This document shows, piece after piece, positions 34,871 through 48,560 of a stretch of DNA of 64,000 nucleotides; position 1 is the first letter of the stretch; every line of letters begins with the position of its first letter. The DNA is taken from the NCBI RefSeq assembly GCF_030936135.1, contig NC_082597.1:75808495-75872494 (forward strand), written 5' to 3'. A program made the translations under genes and the position numbers. The notes under the pieces were generated by a model. The model did no database searches. It had not been told where the DNA came from and was given only the letters and a program-made list of their open reading frames with translations. Source of the DNA: Gavia stellata. Lineage: Eukaryota > Chordata > Aves > Gaviiformes > Gaviidae.

Positions 34871-37800
34871 CCTTTTGAAGGCCTCAGGAGTAGCAAAGCA
34901 CTTCTTCACCATTTTGGTGAAAACCTAAGGACTCCAGCGTGCCTCTTTATGGAGTTTTGGGAGAAGAACAAAGACTTTTGCATCATGCATATAAGCACAT
35001 CTTCCCCTTTTTTTTTTTTTAAGTGGAAATCTGGGATATTTTAGTCTTAGAAAAAACAGAGTGAGAATCTTAAAAAGGATAAACCTAGAGCAACACTGTA
35101 GGACTTGCTGTATAAGGGCATACAGTACTGACCTGAATATTTATGGTGGTATACAGAGTACAGTGGGGTCCTGAAACAAAATCCCATGCTGTACCACGTG
35201 GCCCATTAGAAAAGGTACTAGGGCAAACAAAACTTCAGGGTTTTGCTCTCCCCTCCCTGCAAATATAGTTGTGAAAAGCCGAGGCTGGAGAAGTTGAAGC
35301 ACAAATCCCCGTCCTCCCTGCTAGCACCAAACGGGCAGAGATTTGCAGGCAGGCTGCAGGCGCACTGCACGCACCTCGGGAGCACTCTGGGAGTGGCTGC
35401 CTGGAAGGGAATCAAGGAGCAGAAAACTACGAGAAAGGGGAGTACAAATGTTTTGGATTAGTGACAGTAAAATACCTTACTGAAGCATACTGTGTAATTA
35501 CAGGTAAGTAGGAATGTGTCATTCATCGCTTCTTAAATGATTTTCCCTCGTTCTCCGTGTGGTGCGTTTATTAGATCCTTGTCATTTTGAGCTCCTTCAG
35601 GATAAAGGAGGTGGCTGAGAGGGCAGGTGTGGAGCGGGGCTGAGTCCTCCTAAACCCAAGGGTGCAGGACAGGCAGGACAGTTGCCCTCCTCTATAAACA
35701 GTAACCATCCCGTCCCAGACACTTGGCTGCAGACAGGTAAGTGCAAAGAAGCTGAGAGAGAAGGCAGAGAAAAAGCCCAGTGAGCGTTTTTGGGTACAAG
35801 TGCTACTTGGAGCAGGCTGGCTCTGAGCAAAGACCCAGGCTCCTGTCATGCAAATCCTCCTGGGTTCAGGGAAGAAGACCTGGGGTTTTTATGAACAAAG
35901 ACTCTAGGTGAGAGAGCCTCTAAATTCATAATTGGTTTTTCCCCAGAGCTGGGATAATCTTCAAGAACCCACATTTTTGATTGACCTTTAGGGGCAGAAG
36001 ACAGAATAGTGTTTTCTCTGTCTCTTTCATCGTAGACCTTCTGCTTAAAATTGCCCTCAGGCCGTCCTGCCTGTTCTCTTGCTACATGACAAGGGTGCAT
36101 AAGGGCGTACAGGTCTGGAAGCATTGAGCTTTTTAGCTAGAAGGACGGGGAGAAATCAGGGGATCTGTTGGTGCCTGTCTGCTTCTGTCCCTCTGCATTG
36201 TATAAAGAAACAGATAGCACTGGACAGGCAAGCTGAACTATTCCCTGCTGACCTAGGATGGGTACCACCTGCAGTCAAGCCCCAGACCAGAAGCAGGACA
36301 GTACAGAGCTCAGCACAGACGCTCAAGAAAAAGGACAGGCGTGTTTGATGATCACTAAAAACCTGTTGTCCCAGAGAGAAGGATAAGACAGCCCTTAGAC
36401 CCATCCTAGCTTGTCAGGAAGTATGCAGGATACCTCTGCACCTTGTACCAACTGGGAAATACCCCCTCGACCGTTGTGCCTGAATTCCCTGCTCCCTCCG
36501 GGGTGCCCTTTGCTCCCGGACCAGATGGCAGGGATGGTTGCCTGTGCTGGCAGTGCTCCCTGGGGGGTGCAGTGCCACGGGGAGCTACCCCATGGTGCAC
36601 GGGGCTCTGAAGCTTTTGCAAATCCTGCTTGGCAGGGGTCACTTGCCCGCAGTGTTATTCATCTCCCCTTTGTTTTACCAGGCTGCTGCTGCTGCTGCTC
36701 TGCACGGCGCCTGGCTGCATGTGAGCAGTGGCGGTGGCAGGCCTGGCAAGCCTCCCTTCTTCACAGGGAGACTCTCCTCCCCTCGGATGAGCAGGTTTCC
36801 AGACAGCTCCCTTTTATGAGGACGGATTTCAGCAAGGCTCTAAAAACCAGCCTCGTTTAACTGGTCTCCCAGTCTTGTCCTCTGCATCCTGCTGGGGAGG
36901 TATTGCACGACCCCCTTTAAGCTGTCGGCAGGCAGGCTTTCAACGTGGCAAGGGGGCCGGGCTGTGTCTGGGCAAATGTTTTCTTTCTGTGGTCAGAAAG
37001 CAGGGCTGGGCAAAGGCACCATGCCCGAGGCACATCCTGACAATGAGCCCCTGCCCACCCAGGCCACGCTGGGTCCCGATCTCCCACGTCGACGGCTGGG
37101 ACAGTGAGGGTGGCAGCGACCTTGGGTCTTCCCCAGGGGCAGCGCTTTTCCCTTGGGAGCAGCAGAGACCCTCGTGCTGGTGGCGAGGAGCCCTCCTTGG
37201 TGGGGGGGAATGGGGGGGCACCAGAAAGAGAGCCCAGGGTGCGTCGGTGGGATGGGGACACGCCTGTGCCACCCACAGAGCCCACTTCTGAGGCACGCTG
37301 GCACCCGCTGTCTCCGGCGGCTTGGCTCAGCATTGACGCCCTGCTAAAAGGTGGCGGGCAGCCTGTGCATCTCAGCATGATCACTGGAGATTCCTGCTCT
37401 CAGGTAGACGTTGCTGAGGTTGCAGTTGCATCATTCCCTGCCACCCCACATGCACACACCCCACAACCATGAAGGTCCAAAACATCTTTTCATAAAAACT
37501 CCTTGCCTCCATGGCTCTGAGCACAAACCTGCTATGCCTACTGGTGGCCTTGGCAAAGAACAGAGGATGAAATCACCACAGCCAAGGCCACGCTTCAGCG
37601 TGTACCCATTAAAGCATTATGAATTTATGTCAGGGTTGGAAAAGGTCCGTGGTATGGAAAGGTTAGTGTTTTGTTTTATTGTCCTTCACTTCGTTTACTG
37701 TCCTGAACAAGGTGCAAAGAGGAAGCAATAGGTTGGAGGGGTGCAGGTCTCCTGGAAGCGAGCAGGTAAGGCATGATATCCAAGACAGGGAGAGTAGCAG

Positions 37801-39224
37801 GCGATGCTTGTCACAGCTCCTCATGTTCAGAGCTGGGTGAGCAGCAGGTCCCCGTGGGTCTCTTCTGCCGCGATGAGAAGAAGGCACGCAGCCATTTCAC
37901 CACTTTCCTTGAACTTTACTCCGTGACTTTTCTAAAACAGCCACGGCCGAATTTCAGCTCACGAAGCTCTGTACAGTGGTCCAGGCCTTTGTGAGGAGGT
38001 CTGACTTGCGGGCTTTGCTGCACAGCACAAGCCCTTCTTTAAAACACCTGGTGAGTGAAGTCTTGAGCAAGGTAATAAGGCCTTGACCAAAATGGTGTTC
38101 TCTGAAGAGCAGAGGCACTATGAGGTACAAATACTTGTACTGGGCAGGCAGTCAGGCAAGCAGGACCACTACCACATCCCCGTTTCTCAGCCCCACAAGC
38201 CTAATGGTGAAGGAGACAAGAAAGGTTGGATTTTTAAATTACTTTTCCATTTTGCAGATTAATACTGTAACTCGGGGTTTTTTTTGGTTTTGAACACCTT
38301 TTCTTGGTGTAGCGAAAACGATGTAGAGGAGTTTCCTGAAGCATCTGTATGCCAGGGAGCCCTTGGGGGCTTGGCTGTCCTGTAACACTGGCTCTGCAGG
38401 AGGGGGACAGGAGCGGGGCACCAGCACCGGTGTAATGGCAAGTGCCTGCAGCCAGACAGTACCTCTCCTTCGAGTCTCCGGCTTCTGTGGCTGCCGAAAC
38501 AGAGCAAAGGGGCACCCGTCCATCCGCTCCCAGGAACACAACCCCCAATGGCTGTTTTTTTAGCCTCCTTTCTGGGGTTGTCCACTGGAAGAGTCTCCTC
38601 AAAGCACTTGGATGCATCTCAATGTGGCCAAGTCCATGCTGGCAGTCTGAGATCCTACTAGCACCGGCAACAGATGCCAGAATCAGGCAAATTTCAGATC
38701 TGTACCTCTGTGCCTGTGGAGTTCAGGCCAGCTGACAAGCAGAGACTTTCTCAGCAGAGGGAGGAAAATGACCCTAGATGCCGTGTTGACATTAATCACC
38801 CTGCTTATGCCGCTGTCTGGCAGCTGAAACTCTGGCACTGTGAGAGCCAGTGGCAGCTTCCAGCCTGGTCCTGCATGCAACGTGGTGCCTTAGGGATCTA
38901 TAATCAAAGTTTTGATTATTAGGGTAAAATTGGTCATAAAGAGGAAACAGAATGAAATAAAATGAAAGTGCAGCTATCAGCTTCCCTTGAATTTAACTCG
39001 ATCTGTTTTAATTTAAATGAAAAATGTCACATAACTTATCTATAACACTTGGAAGCACTAGTCAGGAACATATTGCCATCGCTAGATAGTGACACGTTTT
39101 AGCGGTAGTCTGATGGATGTAAAGCTCTTTAATATGCACAGAAAACCAAATTTCAAATGCTCAAAAACATTTGGGCCTCATCGAGAAAGTATGGAGCTGG
39201 GTCAGGAAGAAATGCACACTGCCT
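34871..39224. other. Intergenic stretch, no gene seen
   Basis: Ordinary sequence with a GC-richer part at about 36.4-37.5 kb, where several frames of 92-155 codons overlap on both strands. They lack recognisable motifs and conflict with each other, so I do not call them. A (GCT)n run of about six units is at 36682-36699. Confidence 0.5.
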
Positions 39225-39352
39225 AGCGCAGCATCTCATTGTGTACCTTGGCGTCTTTTTATCTGTTTCTGAAAGTTTCAAATGGCAAGAATAGAAAACA
39301 TCCATCGCAAAGGTGCTGTGAGGCAAGTTCGTGCACGTGAAGCATTTCGAAA
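39225..39352 (+). repeat. MIR-type CORE-SINE fragment
   Basis: TGTGTACCTTGGCGTC, a T-rich stretch, then AAAGGTGCTGTGAGGCAAG and CACGTGAAGCATTTCGAAA follow the MIR order (tgtgaccttggg ... ggtgttgtgagg ... tgaagcgctttgaa). Plus orientation, much eroded. The CACGTG at 39336-39341 arises inside it. Confidence 0.6.
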
Positions 39353-42300
39353 CCCCCGGGAGCCTTTCCCAGCCATCCTACGGTGACCTTGGGCAGGGGG
39401 TGAATGAGACGAGCTCCTGATGTCCCTTCATCAAAATGACCAGAGGAGCTTCAGTCGAGTGCAACTTGTACCACAGCTCTCAAGAGCAAAAGCTCTAGAG
39501 CCAATGGGCTTCTCCAAGATTCTTTTTATGTTCATGACAGATTGCAAGTGGAATAAAATTCCCCTCCCCAGGTGAAGGCTTTGGAGAGGTGCCGGGGGTT
39601 CATGCCTCGGGAAATGCCCCCTCACGCGGAGCTGCTGCACAGCTGACGCAGAGCGTCCCCGTGTCCCTGTGCCGTGGCCCTGGGAAGGCAAACCTCTTCC
39701 AGCTCCCAACAGCACACTCGAGTTCCCACTCGACGTGGAGAGTGCTGAGGACGGTGCGGAGAGAGCTGCTTCGATGGCCTGGCATTGATATCAAAGCCAG
39801 GTACGCGGCCTTATTTCCCACTCAAGGCAGCTGCAGGACGGTGCCTCTTTCCTCTGGAGGGGGAAACTCGCACGCGGGGCAGGAAGCCATCATGGAACAG
39901 CCAGCTCAGGAAGGGGCCAGGGCCAAGATTTTGTTTTTAACCTGTTTCTTGTTTATTTAAGCCTTTGAGGAAGACGAATAAAAGCAGCCACGGACAGAGG
40001 CTGGCTGTGTTGCAATCAGAGCTGGGTGTGCTGGCTGGGTCGTGGCGGCGGTGGCAGCGGCAGCCTGTGTGACAGCAGAAACCACCTCTCCGGTCATTTG
40101 TCAGCCTTGCAGACCCACCAGCGTCTTGCACAGGAGCCAGAGTGCTCAAAGCAGGTATCCTGAGCACATCTGCGTCAAGGCGGCAGCAGCCATTCGCTGC
40201 TGCTGCTTTAGCTGGCTGCAGGAGCGTTGTGCTGCTTGCCAGGCAGCGGTTCAAGACCAGGGCTTTGAAGCTGCCCAGTTCTCTGCTGAAGGAGGAATTA
40301 GAGGCGTGGATATTTTTGTCTTGGTTATTTTGTGCAGAACAGGTAAAAGTAACTTGTCCCCCATTGCAGAGAGGCATTGGTCCCGGATGGGTTTGCCCCT
40401 GGGGCTGATGGAGCCCTCACCTCTGCCACCTGCCCGTGCTGCCCGTGCTGCCTCCTGCCCTGAAAGCGGCTGTCTTACGGACTTTCTGGCCCTCTGCACA
40501 GCTCCGAGAGACGTAACACTGACACGTATTTGATGCTGCACGTGGGGTGGCAACAGATTTGCCATGGTCAGCCATTTTTGTGGCTGTTCACATGTCCCCT
40601 GCATCGTTCACGCACCCCACTTCGGGCTCCTGGTTTTGCTAAGGGCACATTCCCGCTCCATCAAAGCAATGCTCGCCAGTGAGACCAGTGGCCCAGATAT
40701 GGGCAGTGGGGGAATGTCTGCCTCCTCTCCCCCGTCTGAACTGGCTGCCACCTCCCCTGGCTGCGATCCCGCAGTGCACCAGTTTGGAGTGCACTGGTTT
40801 GGTCCCACAGTGCACTGGTTTGGGAGCGTACTGGTTTGGGAACCTGCAGCTGCTCCTACTGGGTGCTACAGGAGGTCCCAGCTGCATGGGGCTGGCAGCC
40901 AGACCCAGAACTGGGATCACTGGGCTTGAATTTGAACCAGAATTTGGCTGTAGAGCTGGGAGAAAAACACACAGTTTCCTATTGCAGAAAATGTAGGTTA
41001 GGTAGAGTTATCTTTTCTGGGTTGTTTTTGAAGGGCAGAGGATGAGTGCCTGTTGGAAGTTATCCCACGTTTTAAAAAGGTAAATAAGATGTAAAAATTG
41101 GATTAAGTGAGAACGTGACCATGGGGAGGGTCTGACTGGGGGCTGGGGTCGGAGTACGATGCATGGAATAAAGTGAGAGCATCATGGGTTTGGATCCTCT
41201 AACTTTCATCAGTAGGAGCTACCTTCTCTTGTTAATCTTATTTGAAAAGGACCCGAAGGGACCTTGGTTTAACCCATATGGGCCTGTGCATTTCAAAGAG
41301 CTCTAAGTCAATGTTAGGATGAATTTCTGAAATGCCCTGTCCCCTTAAGAGAATAGATGGACATGCCCTAATCTATTTGTAATTCTCCTTCCAAGTTTGC
41401 TTAAAAAGTAAATGAAGACATTACAAAAATCCAGCTGACCAAAAAAACCTGCTCTGGCCAGTCATTTCAGGCTAAGCTAATGCAATTATCATTCTTATCC
41501 ATATTGTCACGCAGTTAGTCCTGCTGAGCTTAGTGCTCAACTGTCCTGATTTTTCATCATAAATTCTTTGTTCCTCTTCAAGTATTACTCCTGATTAAGG
41601 GTTGCGATTTGAGAAACTTAATGTCAGATTTTAAAGTGACAGTTGATTTTTCTTTTACCAAGTTTGTTTTGTATGGACAAGCTTTTATGTTGCATTGACA
41701 TATTTTTGACTCCTTTTTACTTTTGGTTTCCTTTATAGATACTCCTAATTTCTCTGAAAAGATTGTAGAGCTTGTGCTCTCAGTGAGGGTAATAAACCCT
41801 CTTGCAGGTGTTACTGTGCGTGGGGGAAAGATATGAAATGGAAGCAGGCACCAGGAATGCAAATTCCCACTGCAATTTGGGTCACATGTCCAAAGGGAAT
41901 TATAATTCCTCACATGCTTTCTCACGCAGCAGGACGCAGAGCGGAGGATTGCTGCCTTGGACCAGGCTCGCAGCTCATCTACTCCCCTGTCTTGTCTCTG
42001 AAGGTACCCAATTGCCAAGTGCTGTAAAGCCGGAATGAGAAACGCCAGAATGGCCACTTTATAACTTGCCTATAGGAAAATATTTTCCTAACCCCAGGCA
42101 TTTATCACTTGGCATGTCCCCTGAAGAGCTCTGGTTTATATCCCTTCTGCATGATTATCTAAAATGAGGTAACCCCGGAGATATCCACAACCTTTATAAA
42201 TGCCCGTGCATTTTTTTCAGGCCTCCTGAACTCTTCGTCTCGGCAATCTCCCATGGCAGAGAATCCCAGTCTTGTGATGCACTGCCAAACACATCCCCAT

Positions 42301-44844
42301 TCCTCCTGCCATTCACTGCTCCTTTTTAAAATCAAATCAAACATTCCCATTCCTTTCTACTGAACAATAACCTGGACTTTCTTGTGCCAGCCTCCCTTGG
42401 GCTTTGCTTTCTGCTCTCTGTATCAGTCAGTCAGTACCACCTTTATTAATATTCCCTTCCACCCCTGGACCACCTTTGCACAAGAGCTTTCCCATCATCT
42501 TGAGCAGGAGTCTCTTCGGCCCTTGAGACACAAAACTGCCTGCCCTTCTGCGCACCCCTCTCCCACATTTACTGGTGGCTCACCAGGACTGCGGATGTGG
42601 TATGAATTATTTTGAGGTCCGGGCACGGGGAGTTGCCCTATAGATACAACCGTGCTGAAATCAGGAGCTGCCTCAGCCGAGTTACTAATAAGATTTGCTC
42701 TTGTTACCCTGATCCGGGCCAAGACCTACAGCAGAGACCTCAGCCAGGGTCTGGCAGCTCCTTCCTGCAACTTCTGTTTCACCCTGGCAAGGCCAGACCT
42801 CCCCCCTCACCTTCCCTGTGCCACTGAGGCCATTGACCTGCCCGTGCCAGGACTGCTAACACAGCTGCACGAGGCCTCGCTTGCACCAGAGACCTCATTT
42901 TGCAGTAGAAAAACGTAGCCTGAGAATCCCCGGCAGTGGGCAATCTGCTCTCAATGGCGTTGGCTGATGGAACAGGTGTAAAAAGAGGAGGCAGAGTAGG
43001 AGAGGGATTTTAAGAGCCATTACAGCTATCACAGAGACAAAAGAAAATAATCCAGCACAGGCACGGTATTGTGGCACATCAAGAGCAATGGGAGTGAGGG
43101 TTCGGTAGGAGCATCCCTTTGAAGGTGCCTGTGGGAGCGAGAGCAGATCATTCAAGGGTTGCCCGTTCAGCTTTGGGCTGTAGCTGCCCAGAGGAGATCT
43201 CCTGGGCCCTAGACACCTCGCAAAGCTAGCAGGGAGTGCCAGAAAACACCACTGTCACTGCAGACGAGGCCCTCTTGTTACCCATTTAGGCTGCTTATGG
43301 ATGCATGAGACAAAAGGCTCTTTTTCCTTTTGCCTTGTAGTTTAAGCTCAAGGTTTGATACTCCCGGAGCAGTGGATGTCCAAGGGCACGACTCCCTGTG
43401 ACTGTGCCCGTATAAAGTGGCCTGTGCTGGCAGGAGGCGGATGACAGTCAGAGATACCACTGACATCATTTTAAGGCTGGGTGAACACACCGCAGCTGGA
43501 AAAACACTAAAAAATGGCATTTATACACCTTGTACAGTCAACTGCACTATAGGCAGTGCTGGTAGGGGTGCTTCCTTTTCAAGTTATTCAAGACATCCCA
43601 TTACACAACTCCATTTTCAGTCAACTAAAGCTTTGCCAAACAATTTGAGGTGATTTTTTCCATGCTGCGTGGCTGCCTCTGACTTCTTGGAGGGAAAGAT
43701 CCAGCCAAACTGGCTTGGCCAACGCCTGGCACCAAGCGCAAGAGGCAGGGACAGAAGAAGCTCTTTTGCACCATGCGAAGCACTTCTGGTGACCTTTTTA
43801 TTGAACGGCTCGAGCATGCCCCTGCTTTGGAGCGGGGATTTGGAATTTGGCAAGAGGGCCAGATGTTGTGTCAGGGATTTGCCATGGGTCTTTCCATTGC
43901 CTCCCATCCAGGAAAGCCCCCGTGTCCCCATCACCTCCCGCTTGGCTGCGGCACCTCCCTGCTGCTGCCAGTCCCCGTGTTGTCTGAGGTGTCTGACCTC
44001 TGCCTGGTGCCTCTCGGTTTTACAGCCCCGCTAATGAGCCACGGGGCTGTCAGTACGGTGTGAGACCACGGGATTTCTGTCTTTTTGTGACTTGAAAAAC
44101 TGCATCCAGAAGGTTGTGTTAAAAATTATTACAGCCACACAGTGAAATATTGAGAGGTTTAGAAATGCCAGGATTGAACTGACCTGTGCAAATTCAATTC
44201 ACTTTCCAAAGCTGGTTTAAAAGAGATATCTATTGCTACTTTCTTTATCCCACACAGCTGGCCTTCCCATTTGAAGTTTCATGTAGTTTTAGTTACAGTG
44301 TATTGATAGCCCCCAACCTTTTGTTGCTTTTTTCAATATAGCGTGAACTGGACGTGTTTGAAATCAGTTGAGATTTCACAAATGTTACTGTTGCTGTGTA
44401 TCCTAAAAGCAATACTCTTCCTTGCATCTTGTGCAGCAATGACATGAAAGAGATGTTTAGGACAGATATCCAACTTTTGCCATTAGTCCACCAACTTTTA
44501 TCTGGATGCCCGTGAATCCGCGGGCTGGCGTAGATGGGGCCCAGCTCTGTGATGCCCTGAATCACAGGATGGCACAGGATGGTCAGTGTGGTTTTGGCCA
44601 CATGGACCGACCCCGTCATAATCGTCTCTCTCTGTCGTCTGATCGTTGCCTGTACCAGCATCCTTGTCAACTGGTACTTATAAAAGAAATACGTCCAAGG
44701 GTTTTCATAGTAACAGTGCTACATGAGCAGGCAACTGAAGTTTAAATTTCCTTCAGCATAGTATTTCTAACATACAGCTATTAATTCCTCTACTAGCAGA
44801 GGACATACGCACAAGGGCATGAATTATCTTATTGTAAAGGCACT
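39353..44844. other. Intergenic stretch, no gene seen
   Basis: No supported exon or RNA gene. It contains the small minisatellite at 40773-40839. Open frames up to 163 codons (such as 40042-40533) have overlapping rivals on the other strand and no motif. Confidence 0.5.
40773..40839 (+). repeat. Four-copy minisatellite (GTGCACTGGTTTGG)
   Basis: Copies at 40773-40787, 40789-40802, 40809-40823 and 40826-40839 share GTGCACTGGTTTGG with small changes and uneven spacers. The 5' copy has CACCAGT, so the array is drifting. Confidence 0.85.
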
Positions 44845-44935
44845 TGCCTGTGCTCAGATGGCAGGAGTACAACTCCTAGCTCTGCCACAGACCGCCCATA
44901 TGACCTTGAACATGCCTCGACCCAGCTCACCGGAC
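44845..44935 (+). repeat. MIR-type SINE fragment
   Basis: TACAACTCCTAGCTCTGCCA followed by CATATGACCTTGAACATGCC matches the MIR core (cccagctctgccac ... tgtgaccttgggcaagtc). Plus orientation, only the 5' half remains. Confidence 0.65.
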
Positions 44936-47169
44936 ATATTGAGGGATGCACGTCCCATTGGCATTACTTGAAGGTAAGCACCTGAGTACTCTGGCAGATC
45001 TGCTACACCGAGGGTCCCCAAGAAAGCCTAAGCTTACAGAAGTCAGCTGCTCTGTGCCTCGGTGCCTCATTTTAAAACAATTGAAGCAGCTCTTGGTCTT
45101 TCTAGGGGCACCTTATCAGGCTGTTGAACAACCTTACCTTGATGTCCTGCATCGCAACGTCACAGAGACAGAGGGAAGGCGCTCCCATGACCCACTCTGC
45201 CCCAGCTCCTCTTCCTGTAGGTCCCCGTCCCCAGGATTTCCAAGCGTCAGAGCACCCAGCCTGTTCCTTCAGCCAGTCCGCAGATCCCATGTTGTGCATG
45301 GCTTTGCTTTGAGGTACCTCAGTTCTCCATTACTCTGTGTGGCGAAGACCGCACTGTCCTAGCATGAGCTTTCTCTTTTTCTTTCTCTTCTCTTCTGGGT
45401 GGGCTCTGCCTCTTCCTACATAGCCGGTGCCCTGCACACTCCGTCAGGCCGGGGACTGAGGTCTGTTGCTTTGCTGTTCTCACACCGCAGGAGTTTCTAC
45501 AGAAAGAGAAATGGCCTGGAGAGATGGCGGAGCCTTCCCGGGGGACAGGTCCGCGACTGCCGAATGATATCTTCTGGAATTAAGGACTGTTACCAAATAT
45601 TGGGAAAGCCCATGGATGAGGTGAGCTGGGGTAAGCCAGAATGGGACAGACGAGGGCCCTGTTTTAACACAGGTCCTAAGGAGTGGATAACAAGAAACTA
45701 ATACTAAGAAACACAGAGGAACTCAGGCAGGAGGGAGTGACACAAGACAGTTGCAACAACTGCATCTTTGACTGTACCACGCTTGTTAGAAGATTATGTT
45801 TTCAGTCTTGTTCCGTTAATACAGTTTTCCTTTTATTTAGTGTACAACCCCATGGGTCTCACAGTTATTACCCACGATGCCCAAGGGATTTGTGCAGGTG
45901 AGGAGCTTAATTGTCTTAGGTGTAGGCAATTTCGTGGGTAATACTGATGCAAAGTGAGCAGCGTTTGCAGCTGATTAAAATGCTACACTTTAAAATAATT
46001 TTTGCTAATTACTAATATTTAGCAGCACTATTTTAACTGCAATTGCCATGTTCCATGGGGATTTGAACTCTGTTAATTTCCCACTGACTCTCTTGGCACC
46101 ATTTAGCATATCAAAATGACCATGAAATTAAAAAACTTTAGTCATTTTACTTCTCTAGGAATTAATGCTAGCAGTAACAGGAAAGAATTTTGCTGCAGGA
46201 AAAATACGATAAAATTCAGGCCCTTTCCCCCTTTTTTCCCCCCAAAAGGTAACTATGCTATAGCGCTGACTGACCCAGAGGAGCACAGAAGCTGCTCTGG
46301 GCAGAAGCTGCATTTGCTCTGCCAGGAAGAGGATGCATAGAGCTGCGTTTCCCTTACAAACAACACTATTGTCCTATAAGGCTGGGCAGCGAGCTAGTGC
46401 TAAACAGCATTCTCTTGGCCTCAAAATGAGTCTGTATTTGTATCCCACTCTGGGCTCTGGCCGCTGAAATGAAGCTTCTCCCCCCGTGCAACATCAGACA
46501 CCAAACCACGGGCAGAATGAGAGCTAGACCCCAAGTGTGTTGTTTCCCAGGTTCCTGCTCTGCTTAACAGACTGCACTGCTTGCCCCTGTAAGACAGAAA
46601 TGTCCCTTAAAAAGGATGAAAAAGAGAGGGGGAACGTGAGACTTCTGTTTGGAATAAGGCAGAGTGTGTTTACAGCATCCTCACATCATCACAGCAATCC
46701 AAACACAAAAATAACATCACTATGTGAATTTGCAAGAAAAATTGCCCATTTATTTAGCAATAAAATCTCCAAATCAGCCTCTGACAGTCACTCTGAAAAA
46801 AGACGTAAACATTCAACACAAGAACAATCAAAAATACATCAGTTGTTTTTTTTTAACTGAAAAGGAAGACTCGCATCCTTTCACTGAATGCATGTCTACA
46901 CAGATCAATGTCAGCTCTTATTCATTTGCTGCTTTTAACTATTTGCATTTATTCCTGTTACTTAGGTCTTAGTCACCTAGCCATTGTGATAGCTTTGTTC
47001 TACGTGCTTTGATTAAACTAAATTCTGGGTCTTTCTTGGGAGCACAGGATACATCATTTTCTGGTTCTCTCTTGTACATCCAGCATCCTATAGCTGGCCC
47101 TGGACACAGCCCTCCCTGGCAGCCCCCCTCTCTCTCCCTCTTTGCAACGAGAGGGTGGCCAGAAGAGTT
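44936..47169. other. Intergenic stretch, nothing recognised
   Basis: No exon, RNA gene, island or clear repeat was seen. Open frames are short. Confidence 0.45.
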
Positions 47170-47455
47170 ACCACCCTGGCTCCACCACTGGATCGCTTGT
47201 CGACCCTGTGCACATCATGTAACCTTTCCTCGCCTTTCAGAGCCACGAAGCCGCATCAGTCCTGGTGGGATGAGCCTAGCAGCAAGGATTTGTTCTTCTG
47301 TGTTTGCTTTCCCCACTTGTAAACTGAACGTCGTAATACTTGCCTAGATCAAAGGGGGTACGGGGAGAATTAAATAATTAATGTATGTAAAGCACTTTGA
47401 AAGATGAAAGATGCTATATAAGTACAAAGTATTAACTACAAAAAAAATCAAACCC
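47170..47455 (+). repeat. MIR-type CORE-SINE copy
   Basis: The 3' part is clear: CCCCACTTGTAAACTGAACG, AATACTTGCC, GAGAATTAAATAATTAATGT, GTAAAGCACTTTGAAAGATG and GCTATATAAGTACAAAGTATT follow the MIR/CORE-SINE tail in order. The 5' half (CTCCACCACTGGATCGC, CATGTAACCTTTCCTCGCC) is more worn. Confidence 0.75.
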
Positions 47456-47559
47456 AACAAACCTGGTTACTGATGTAAGTCTCCAGTTTATTCTGTAAGA
47501 AATGCACAAAATCAAAATAATTGCCACTAACAAATTAAGAGGTAGATTATGCCAAGCCC

Positions 47560-48560
47560 TAAAACAGCTATGCAGGGATCCGAGATCCTTGCCTCCCCTC
47601 CTGTGGCTGAGTTAGGGCGCCAGTATGAGCAAGAAGGAGCCAAAAGTGTGCCCACAACGGATATTTGGAAGGGAAGACACTTCCTGCATCACCCAATCAT
47701 CTCAAGCAACCATGTCAAATGGTGCAATTCAAAAATTGATAGCGCAGTGTCTTACAGCAAGCTATGTTTCTTGCTGTTCCCCAGCCTCACTGCTCCCATG
47801 GTTAGAAACCTTCCTCTGGTTTCCAGGCTAAATGTACTCATGGCCATTTGTATCCATTTGTCCTTGTGCCAACATTGTTTTAAGTTTAACACAAGATATT
47901 TATAGACCAATCGTGTCCTCTCTAACCTTTAATGTTGTTGGGCTGAACAAGGCAATTCCTTTCAGTTTCCTGCTGTTAAGTAGGGTCTCCACCAGCCCCC
48001 CACCAAGCACCCTACCAGCACTTGCTCCAGTCACGATTAGTCTTTCTCGAATAGAGACGAATAAAGCTGTATGCAGCCTCCTCACAGGGTCCACCAGTAC
48101 TTGTTCTCCATCATTAATTCTTTTCAGGCCCATGTCGGAAATACTAGATACAGCCTTGATCACAGTTACCTTACTCCATGGCTGTTCTATGCTGCCATTT
48201 CATAGTAATCCTGTGACCAGCCAAGGCGCTGGAGACTTTTTATTTTCCCACAGAAACTCTGACACTTCAGCCTTACGTGCCAAGCCTTACATTTGGCACA
48301 ACTGAATTTCATCCTATTCCCATTGTTCCCATCCTCAAGGTCACGCAGTTCTTCCTGTTTGATAGGCTGGGTCCTCTTTTGTATTGACGAGCACTCACAT
48401 GTCTGTGTCATCAGGAAATTTCACGATGCACTCCTCCCTCTTTTGTGCGACAGGCAAATATTAACTAAAAGCAGTCCCCAAGCAGCCCTCAGACAATTCC
48501 ACTAGCAACTGCCTTCCAGATCTGCTATTAGCACATCTTGCGTTCATCTCCCATCCTGCT
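47560..48560 (-). mobile_element. CR1 LINE, 3' part of ORF2, degenerate
   Basis: On the minus strand the translated pieces follow CR1 reverse transcriptase. KFPDDTD at about 48425-48402 corresponds to the 'KFADDTK' active-site box. LEDGNNGNRMKFSCAKCKAWH matches 'LE.WA..N.M+FN..KCK.LH'. Farther on, CWHKDKWIQMAMSTFSLETR matches the 'WHKDKW..AM..FSLETR' tail near the CR1 3' end. Stops and frameshifts break it. CR1 is the dominant LINE of birds, turtles and crocodilians. Confidence 0.8.

Noticed and set aside
36411-37480. Cluster of 92-155-codon frames on both strands
   Set aside because: They overlap each other in opposite strands in a GC-rich stretch. There are no motifs and no splice pattern, so none can be preferred.
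40042-40533. 163-codon plus-strand frame
   Set aside because: Competing minus-strand frames of similar length and Ala/Cys-rich odd composition. No recognisable domain.
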